DNA from: Sphingomonadaceae bacterium
Lineage (GTDB): Bacteria; Pseudomonadota; Alphaproteobacteria; Sphingomonadales; Sphingomonadaceae
Length of the DNA: 5,229 nucleotides
Direction of reading: 5' to 3'
Assembly (NCBI GenBank): GCA_019454625.1
Contig: JACFNY010000167.1
Coordinates: 1-5,229, forward strand
Position 1 is the first letter of the stretch, and the number at the start of each line of letters is the position of its first letter. Positions 1 through 4,042 of the stretch are shown in pieces. The notes below the pieces were generated by a model that saw only the letters and a program-made list of their open reading frames with translations, did no database searches and had not been told where the DNA came from. Made by a program: the position numbers and the translations under genes.

Positions 1-388
1 CGATCAGGCGGCGGCCGTGCTTCTCCGCAGCCGCGGCAAGCTCCGGAACCTCGCCGAGCCGCACGTGCATCCCGCTGACGATGTCGAGACCCGCCTCCAG
101 CGCCTCGACCAGCGCAGGCACCCACGACGCCGCAATGCCCCCGCCCCCCGGCGCAACACCGATCACCAGCGAACGCGCACCCTTCGCATAGCCTTCCGAA
201 GGCGTCAGCACAGGAAGACCCGCCGTCACCGTCCCCGCCGCAAGACGGTACTCCCCAACGCACTTCTCGCCAGCCCAGTCACGCAAACCAAACGCCGTCT
301 TCGCGTAACCGCTCTCAACAACATCTCCCAAAAATAAAAGATAGGGGGTTGGAAGCCGCAACCGGGCGTTTCCGGGGAAAGACGACAT
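1..388 (-). CDS. dgcN: DUF1611 family protein, probable D-glutamate N-acetyltransferase DgcN (N-terminal third; runs off the left edge)
   Basis: The minus-strand frame reads through to base 1, giving about 129 visible residues; from memory the family is about 340 long. Seen: the segment PTPYLLFLGDVVESGYAKTA (residues 13-32 from the ATG at 388), then a C-V-G-E-Y-R-L motif, LTPSEGYAKGARSLVIGVAP with a following glycine run, and EALEAGLDIVSGMHVRLGEV. This order is characteristic of the N-terminal domain of DUF1611 proteins. The P-loop-containing C-terminal domain would lie outside the window. Family knowledge: DgcN acetylates D-Glu to N-acetyl-D-Glu, the substrate of the racemase DgcA, and a DgcA-like gene lies upstream at 3030-4040. 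No signal peptide is visible, so it is probably cytoplasmic. The start is uncertain: ATG at 388, ATG at 394 (two codons earlier) or TTG at 361. The TTG gives the short N-terminus usual for the family and has GGAAA 8 nt upstream. Codons ending in T (GTT, CTT, GGT, CGT) are more common than in the neighbours. Confidence 0.82.
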   Translation of the reverse strand, partial: MSSFPGNARLRLPTPYLLFLGDVVESGYAKTAFGLRDWAGEKCVGEYRLAAGTVTAGLPVLTPSEGYAKGARSLVIGVAPGGGGIAASWVPALVEALEAGLDIVSGMHVRLGEVPELAAAAEKHGRRLI

Positions 389-431
389 GTGCATGGATAC
401 CCGTCAGTTTCTCGTGTCTAGAAGGAAAGAT

Positions 432-457
432 CGGGCGCGACGCCGATCCCGCGCCCG
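432..457 (-). terminator. GC-rich hairpin after the M19 gene, possible weak terminator or attenuator
   Basis: A perfect 8-bp stem (CGGGCGCG at 432-439 with CGCGCCCG at 450-457) encloses a 10-nt loop. It begins 4 nt after the M19 stop codon. In the transcript it is followed by ATCTTTCCTTCT, which is pyrimidine-rich but not a true U-tract. It could reduce read-through into dgcN, protect the 3' end of the message, or be chance in GC-rich DNA. Confidence 0.35.
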
Positions 458-461
458 GGCC

Positions 462-1610
462 TCATGCCCAGGTCGCCCCCAGCAGCCGCCTGAAATTCCC
501 TCCGAGGATGGCGGTGATGTTCTCGTTCGAATACTTGCGGCGAATGAGTTCCTCGACGAGGTCGTAGGTCTTCATCGGATGATCGAAGCCGTCCGTGTCG
601 ATCTTGTCGCGGAACGCGTAGCTCTCCTTGTAACCCGCCTTCAGCATCTTGTACTGGTCGGGAGGCATGTCGTCGTAGCCGTTGAGATCGGCGTCCGACC
701 CGATGCCGACGTGATCGACGCCGATCAGCTTCACGACATGGTCGATATGATCGACCATGTTCGCGATCGTCGTCGGCTCCTTGGCGCTGACGAACATGCG
801 CACGCCGGTGATGCCCATCACGCCGCCCTTGGCGCCGAGCGCCTTGATCGCCTCGTCGGTCTTGACGCGCGGGTGATCGACGAGCGCGCGGCAGTTGCTG
901 TGCGTGATCGCGATCGGCTTGGGCGAAATGGCGATGGCGTCGAGCGTGGTGCGGTCGCCGCAATGCGAGACGTCCACCAGCATACCGACGTCGTTCATCG
1001 CCTTGATGATCGCGGCGCCGAAATCGGTGACGCCGCCGTCGACGCGCTCGGTGCTGCCCGAGCCGAGCAGGTTCTGGGCATTGTAGGTGAGCTGCGAGCA
1101 GCGCTGGCCGATCTCGTAGAACATCTTCACGTCTTCCGGCTTGCGGAAGTGCTCGGAGTTCTGGACGCCCATGATGACGGCGCACTTGCCCTCGTGCTTG
1201 GCGCGGTCGAGGTCCTCGGCCTTGCCGACGAGCGAGAACACGTGGGCGTTGCGGCCCGCGAAGCCCTGCCATGCGGCGATCCACGCCAGCGTTTGCGAAT
1301 AGGCCTCCGGACCGCCCGTGCCGACCGCGTTGTGGAAGCCGGTGATGCCGCTCGCGCGGAAATCGGCGGCGTCCTTATCGCTGAGCGGGCTCGCGTAATA
1401 TTCGGGCCGGAAATCAATCTTGAGCGGCGCGAGCATGTCGATGACGAGCGACTGCTTGACGAGATCGACGGCCCGCTTCGAATAGGTCTTCGCCGCCGCG
1501 GCGTGCGCGCGGAACATGCCCGCGTTGATCATCGGAAAACCGGTCACGGCCGCGGCCGCCACCGCACCACCGAGCAGCTGTCGCCGCGAAACCCCGGGCA
1601 ATGCAGCCAT
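462..1610 (-). CDS. Tat-exported M19-family (renal/membrane dipeptidase-like) peptidase with altered metal site
   Basis: A 382-residue protein. The start at 1610 is chosen because it follows an AGGGAGAGAGG ribosome-binding site and opens directly on a Tat signal: SRRQLL at residues 8-13, then an alanine-rich hydrophobic stretch and probable cleavage near the AHAAAA segment (35-40). M19 landmarks are clear: LTYN (174-177), GGVTDFG (192-198), DVSH (203-206), THSN (236-239), HPR (246-248), GGVMGIT (262-268) and VGIGSD (301-306). Family knowledge: M19 enzymes are dizinc dipeptidases that often accept a D-residue at the C-terminal position and are usually exported or periplasmic. The HxD zinc pair is absent (D58-M-L-A-P62, so L60 and P62 sit where His and Asp are expected). 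The bridging Glu appears to be Gln150, and the substrate-contacting His of LTHN is Tyr176. H206, H237, R248 and D306 remain. Family membership is secure; dipeptidase activity is not. It has its own promoter and lies upstream of dgcN. Confidence 0.9.
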   Translation of the reverse strand: MAALPGVSRRQLLGGAVAAAAVTGFPMINAGMFRAHAAAAKTYSKRAVDLVKQSLVIDMLAPLKIDFRPEYYASPLSDKDAADFRASGITGFHNAVGTGGPEAYSQTLAWIAAWQGFAGRNAHVFSLVGKAEDLDRAKHEGKCAVIMGVQNSEHFRKPEDVKMFYEIGQRCSQLTYNAQNLLGSGSTERVDGGVTDFGAAIIKAMNDVGMLVDVSHCGDRTTLDAIAISPKPIAITHSNCRALVDHPRVKTDEAIKALGAKGGVMGITGVRMFVSAKEPTTIANMVDHIDHVVKLIGVDHVGIGSDADLNGYDDMPPDQYKMLKAGYKESYAFRDKIDTDGFDHPMKTYDLVEELIRRKYSNENITAILGGNFRRLLGATWA

Positions 1611-1612
1611 CG

Positions 1613-1623
1613 CCTCTCTCCCT
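1613..1623 (-). promoter_or_regulatory. Ribosome-binding site of the M19 gene
   Basis: The transcript-sense sequence AGGGAGAGAGG ends 2 nt before the ATG at 1610. Its purine-rich GGAGAG core is well placed. It decides the start against the longer reading frame, which could begin at a TTG at 1679 but would put 23 non-signal-like residues ahead of the Tat motif. Confidence 0.7.
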
Positions 1624-1634
1624 GTCTGGTTATG

Positions 1635-1656
1635 GATTATCCTGATCAGGACTATC
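1635..1656. promoter_or_regulatory. Dyad-symmetric operator candidate over the M19 promoter
   Basis: A 22-bp inverted repeat centred between 1645 and 1646 has 9 of 11 positions paired. Its core is the perfect 12-bp palindrome TCCTGATCAGGA (1640-1651), with outer arms GAT (1635-1637) and ATC (1654-1656). It covers the -10 box and the predicted transcription start, the usual place for a repressor site. The regulator is unknown and none is encoded in the window. Confidence 0.5.
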
Positions 1657-1666
1657 AATCCTGATC
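1639..1666 (+). repeat. Direct repeat ATCCTGATC, two copies 19 bp apart
   Basis: The nonamer ATCCTGATC occurs at 1639-1647, inside the palindrome, and again at 1658-1666, inside the -35/-10 spacer. Both copies lie within the M19 promoter, so they may be main and auxiliary binding sites for one regulator on nearly the same face of the helix. Confidence 0.55.
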
Positions 1667-1679
1667 GGAAAATTGTCAA
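1651..1679 (-). promoter_or_regulatory. Sigma70-like promoter of the M19 (and perhaps dgcN) gene
   Basis: On the minus strand, a perfect TTGACA -35 hexamer lies at 1679-1674. A 17-nt spacer leads to GATAGT at 1656-1651, which matches 4 of 6 bases of TATAAT. Transcription would start near 1644, about 34 nt ahead of the M19 start codon. The 87-nt gap is distinctly AT-richer than the surrounding coding DNA. The upstream amidohydrolase gene ends at 1698, so this promoter is internal to the gene cluster and would let the M19 and dgcN genes be controlled apart from the first three. Confidence 0.55.
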
Positions 1680-1697
1680 TCTGCGATCCCGGCACCG

Positions 1698-2984
1698 TCA
1701 TTGCGGGGCCTTGGCGACGGCGCCGCCTTTCATCACGAAGGCCGTGGCCTCCAGCGCCCGGATATTGGTGAGCGGATCGCCTCTCACGGCCACGATGTCC
1801 GCGGCCTTGCCGGGCGCGAGCGTGCCGATCTCGTTCGTGAGCCCGGCGTGGTCCGCCGCCCAGACCGTGGCGGCGCGAATGGTTTCGATCGGGGTCATCC
1901 CCGCCTCCACCATCAGCGCGAACTCCTTCGCGTTGTCGCCGTGGGCGGAAACGCCGGAATCGGTGCCGAACGCGATCTTCACGCCCGCCTTGTGCGCGCG
2001 GCGCAGCGCGTCGATCATCAGCGGGCCGACCTGCCGCGCCTTGGCGCGCACCGGCGCAGGCATCCACTCCGCCGTCTCGGCGCGCTGTTTCACCGTGTCC
2101 CCGGCGAGCAGCGTCGGCACGAGATAGCTGCCCTTCGCCTTGAACAGCCGGATCGATTCCGCGTCGAGGTACGTGCCGTGCTCGACGGAATCGACGCCGG
2201 CGCGCAGCGCGGCATTGACGCCATCCGTGCCGTGGGCGTGCGCCGCGACCTTGCGGCCGAGCCTGTGCGCGGTCTCGACGAGCGAGGCGAGTTCGGCATC
2301 GCTCATCTGCTGGCCGAGCCCGGCGGCGGTGTTGGACATCACGCCGCCCGTGGAGGCGGTCTTGATGACGTCGGCGCCGCTCTGCACGGCCTGCCGCACG
2401 GCGCGCGCGCAGTCGTCCGCGCCGGAGCACAAGGTCGGCGAGCGGTAGAGATCGAGAATCTCCTGCCGATAGCCGTGGATGTCGCCGTGGCCGCCGTGCG
2501 CCGCGACGCCGCCCGCCGCGATGATGCGCGGCCCTTCGACCTTGCCCGCCGCGATCGCGTTGCGGAGGCCGTAGATGGCTTCCGGCTCGCCGCCGAGGTC
2601 GATCACGGTCGTGAACCCGGCGCGCAGCGTGCGCTCGGCGTAGACGACGCCGTCGAACGCCGAATCCGTCGCCGACTTGGTGAGCGCGTCGTTGCGCTCG
2701 TTCGGGTTGGATTCGCCGGTGATATGGACGTGGCTGTCGATGAAGCCCGGCATCACGAAAGCATCACGAAGATCGACGACCTTGCCCTCGCCGACATAGC
2801 CGTCGCGGATTTCGGCGACGCGGCCGCCGCGGACGACGATGGTCTTTTCGGTTTCGACCCGGCCGGTGCCGGGATCGGCGAGCAGGCGCCCGGCCTGCAC
2901 ATAGGTGGCCGCATCGTCGGCGGGCGCCGCCGACGCCGGTGCGATCGCAGCGGCAGCCAGCAGGGCCGGAAGAACAATTTTCAT
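1698..2984 (-). CDS. Secreted metal-dependent amidohydrolase, Xaa-Pro/Xaa-Arg dipeptidase (prolidase)-like
   Basis: A 428-residue protein with a Sec-type signal peptide (MKIVLPALL, alanine-rich core, probable cut after A19 in ASAAPADD). There is no lipobox Cys, so it is probably soluble in the periplasm. Amidohydrolase-superfamily landmarks are complete and in order: SHVHITGES with H85 and H87 after PGFID; VIKTASTGG with K208, the likely carbamylated bridging lysine; AHAHG with H249 and H251; VEHGT with H269; GTDSG with D342; and a C-terminal LAPGKAADIVAV segment that returns to the small beta-domain. Family knowledge: close relatives in this branch of imidazolonepropionase-like amidohydrolases hydrolyse L-Xaa-L-Pro or L-Xaa-L-Arg/Lys dipeptides using two metals. 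Exact substrate cannot be read from the sequence. C186 and C191 are close together and could form a disulfide. A run of G in the leader (about 12 nt before the ATG) may serve as the ribosome-binding site. It lies 45 nt after the DgcA-like gene and is probably cotranscribed with it. Confidence 0.88.
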   Translation of the reverse strand: MKIVLPALLAAAAIAPASAAPADDAATYVQAGRLLADPGTGRVETEKTIVVRGGRVAEIRDGYVGEGKVVDLRDAFVMPGFIDSHVHITGESNPNERNDALTKSATDSAFDGVVYAERTLRAGFTTVIDLGGEPEAIYGLRNAIAAGKVEGPRIIAAGGVAAHGGHGDIHGYRQEILDLYRSPTLCSGADDCARAVRQAVQSGADVIKTASTGGVMSNTAAGLGQQMSDAELASLVETAHRLGRKVAAHAHGTDGVNAALRAGVDSVEHGTYLDAESIRLFKAKGSYLVPTLLAGDTVKQRAETAEWMPAPVRAKARQVGPLMIDALRRAHKAGVKIAFGTDSGVSAHGDNAKEFALMVEAGMTPIETIRAATVWAADHAGLTNEIGTLAPGKAADIVAVRGDPLTNIRALEATAFVMKGGAVAKAPQ

Positions 2985-3009
2985 CGCAACAAATCCCCCC
3001 GGTATCCGG

Positions 3010-3032
3010 AAAATCTCAACTGAAAAATCTCA
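3010..3032. repeat. Short direct repeat at the 3' end of the racemase gene
   Basis: AAAATCTCA occurs at 3010-3018 and 3024-3032, with a 14-bp period. On the minus strand this is TGAGATTTT twice, and the first copy contains the TGA stop of the racemase gene. It looks like a small slippage duplication in the spacer and has no evident function. Confidence 0.4.
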
Positions 3033-4040
3033 GGCGGCGAGGCCCCAGACGTCGTCGGGGCACCAGACCTTGCCGTCCTTGTAGACGACCCCCGGCTTGC
3101 GGTCCGCCGCAAGGAAGATCGGCCCGTCGAGATCGACGACGTCGCAGAGCTGGCCGAGCACGAAGGCAGGCCCCATCGCGAGGCTGCTGCCGACCATGTT
3201 GCCGACCATCACGTCAAGGCCGAGCTCGCGCGCCTTCGCCGCCATGGCGAGGCCCTCGGTGAGCCCGCCGCACTTGTCGAGCTTGATGTTGACGACGTCG
3301 AACCGCCCGACGAGGCCGGGGACGTCGGCGAGCGTCAGCGCGCTCTCGTCCGCCGCGATCGGGATCGGGCATTCGAAGCCGTCGAGGTCCGCTTCCGCGC
3401 CGCGCCGCAGCGGCTGTTCGAGCAGCTTGACGTCCGTCTCGACGAGCACTTCGACGAGCGCCGAAAGATCGGCGATACCGAAGCCCTGGTTGGCGTCGAC
3501 GCCCATCCAGCAGTCCGGCCGTGCGGCGCGGACGGCGCGGACGCGCGCGATGTCGAGCGCGAGGTCGCCGGTGAGCTTGAGCTTCAGCGCGCGCGCCTGC
3601 GCGTAGGCGCCCGTGGCCGTCTCGGCCATCACGGCCGGGTCGTCGGCGCCGAGCGTGAAGGTGGTGAGCAGCGCGCGCGGCGCTTCCAGCCCGGCGATGT
3701 CCCAGATGCTGCGGCCGGTGCGCTTCGCCTCCAGCTCCCACAGCGCGCAATCGACGGCGTTACGGCCGCCGCCCGCGGGCATCACCTCCAGAAGACGAGC
3801 GCGGTCGATGCCGCGCTCGATTTCCGGCCGGGCGGCTTCGATGGCGGCGCGCATCGCGCCGACATCGTCGCCGAGGTAGTAGACGCCGGAGGCCTCGCCG
3901 CGCCCCGTGTAGACGCCATCGGAAAGCGTGACGACGACCACGGAGGACTCGGTGAAGACGTGTCCCGAAATCCTGAACGGTTTCGCCAGAGGCAGGGCCT
4001 CGACCGCGACATCCAGCGAAAGCTTTTCAAGAACCGGCAT
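3030..4040 (-). CDS. dgcA: Enolase-superfamily racemase: probable N-acetyl-D-glutamate racemase DgcA (formerly annotated L-Ala-D/L-Glu dipeptide epimerase)
   Basis: A 336-residue cytoplasmic protein with no signal peptide. The N-terminal capping domain contains PLAKPFRISG (residues 17-26) and GRGEASGVYYLGD (46-58). The barrel holds the full muconate-lactonizing subgroup catalytic set: LKLK (152-155, base K155), VDANQG (metal D182), LLEQP (metal E208), AADES (metal D231) and NIKLDKCGG (second base K253). The C-terminal DLDGP (303-307) carries the D-x-D pair that in Ala-Glu epimerases binds the dipeptide amino group. Family knowledge: these enzymes invert the alpha-carbon of an acidic substrate. 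Proteins of this family partnered with a DUF1611/DgcN protein racemise N-acetyl-D-Glu to N-acetyl-L-Glu. The dgcN gene 2.6 kb downstream favours the DgcA assignment. An Ala-D-Glu epimerase acting on peptidoglycan-derived dipeptide is the main alternative. Start: ATG at 4040 shares one base with the upstream stop codon (TGATG). Confidence 0.83.
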   Translation of the reverse strand: MPVLEKLSLDVAVEALPLAKPFRISGHVFTESSVVVVTLSDGVYTGRGEASGVYYLGDDVGAMRAAIEAARPEIERGIDRARLLEVMPAGGGRNAVDCALWELEAKRTGRSIWDIAGLEAPRALLTTFTLGADDPAVMAETATGAYAQARALKLKLTGDLALDIARVRAVRAARPDCWMGVDANQGFGIADLSALVEVLVETDVKLLEQPLRRGAEADLDGFECPIPIAADESALTLADVPGLVGRFDVVNIKLDKCGGLTEGLAMAAKARELGLDVMVGNMVGSSLAMGPAFVLGQLCDVVDLDGPIFLAADRKPGVVYKDGKVWCPDDVWGLAA

Positions 4041-4042
4041 CA
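4038..4042 (-). promoter_or_regulatory. TGATG stop/start overlap, probable translational coupling
   Basis: The TGA of the serine hydrolase (4042-4040) shares its last base with the ATG of the racemase (4040-4038). The only SD-like element nearby is CGGAG about 11 nt upstream, which is rather far. Reinitiation by ribosomes finishing the first gene is therefore likely, and the two genes should be in one transcript. Confidence 0.75.

Noticed and set aside
17..337. Plus-strand open frame of 106 codons
   Set aside because: Arginine-rich shadow of the dgcN frame on the opposite strand, with no motif.
387..1664. Long plus-strand open frame (425 codons) opposite the M19 gene
   Set aside because: Its translation is dominated by R, D, A, V and H with no recognisable motif. 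It mirrors the codon periodicity of a well-supported minus-strand gene, as GC-rich antisense frames commonly do.
1611..1679. Longer M19 start at TTG 1679
   Set aside because: That TTG is the first part of the TTGACA promoter box, and the extension would sit in front of the Tat signal. The ATG at 1610 has a clear ribosome-binding site.
2999..3009. CCGGTATCCGG as an operator or terminator between the racemase and amidohydrolase genes
   Set aside because: The arms are only 4 bp and self-complementary CCGG, common in GC-rich DNA. There is no promoter boxes or U-tract next to it.
1701..3023. Long plus-strand open frame (440 codons) opposite the amidohydrolase gene
   Set aside because: Low-complexity, arginine- and aspartate-rich translation with no domain signature. 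The opposite strand encodes a complete amidohydrolase with all metal ligands.
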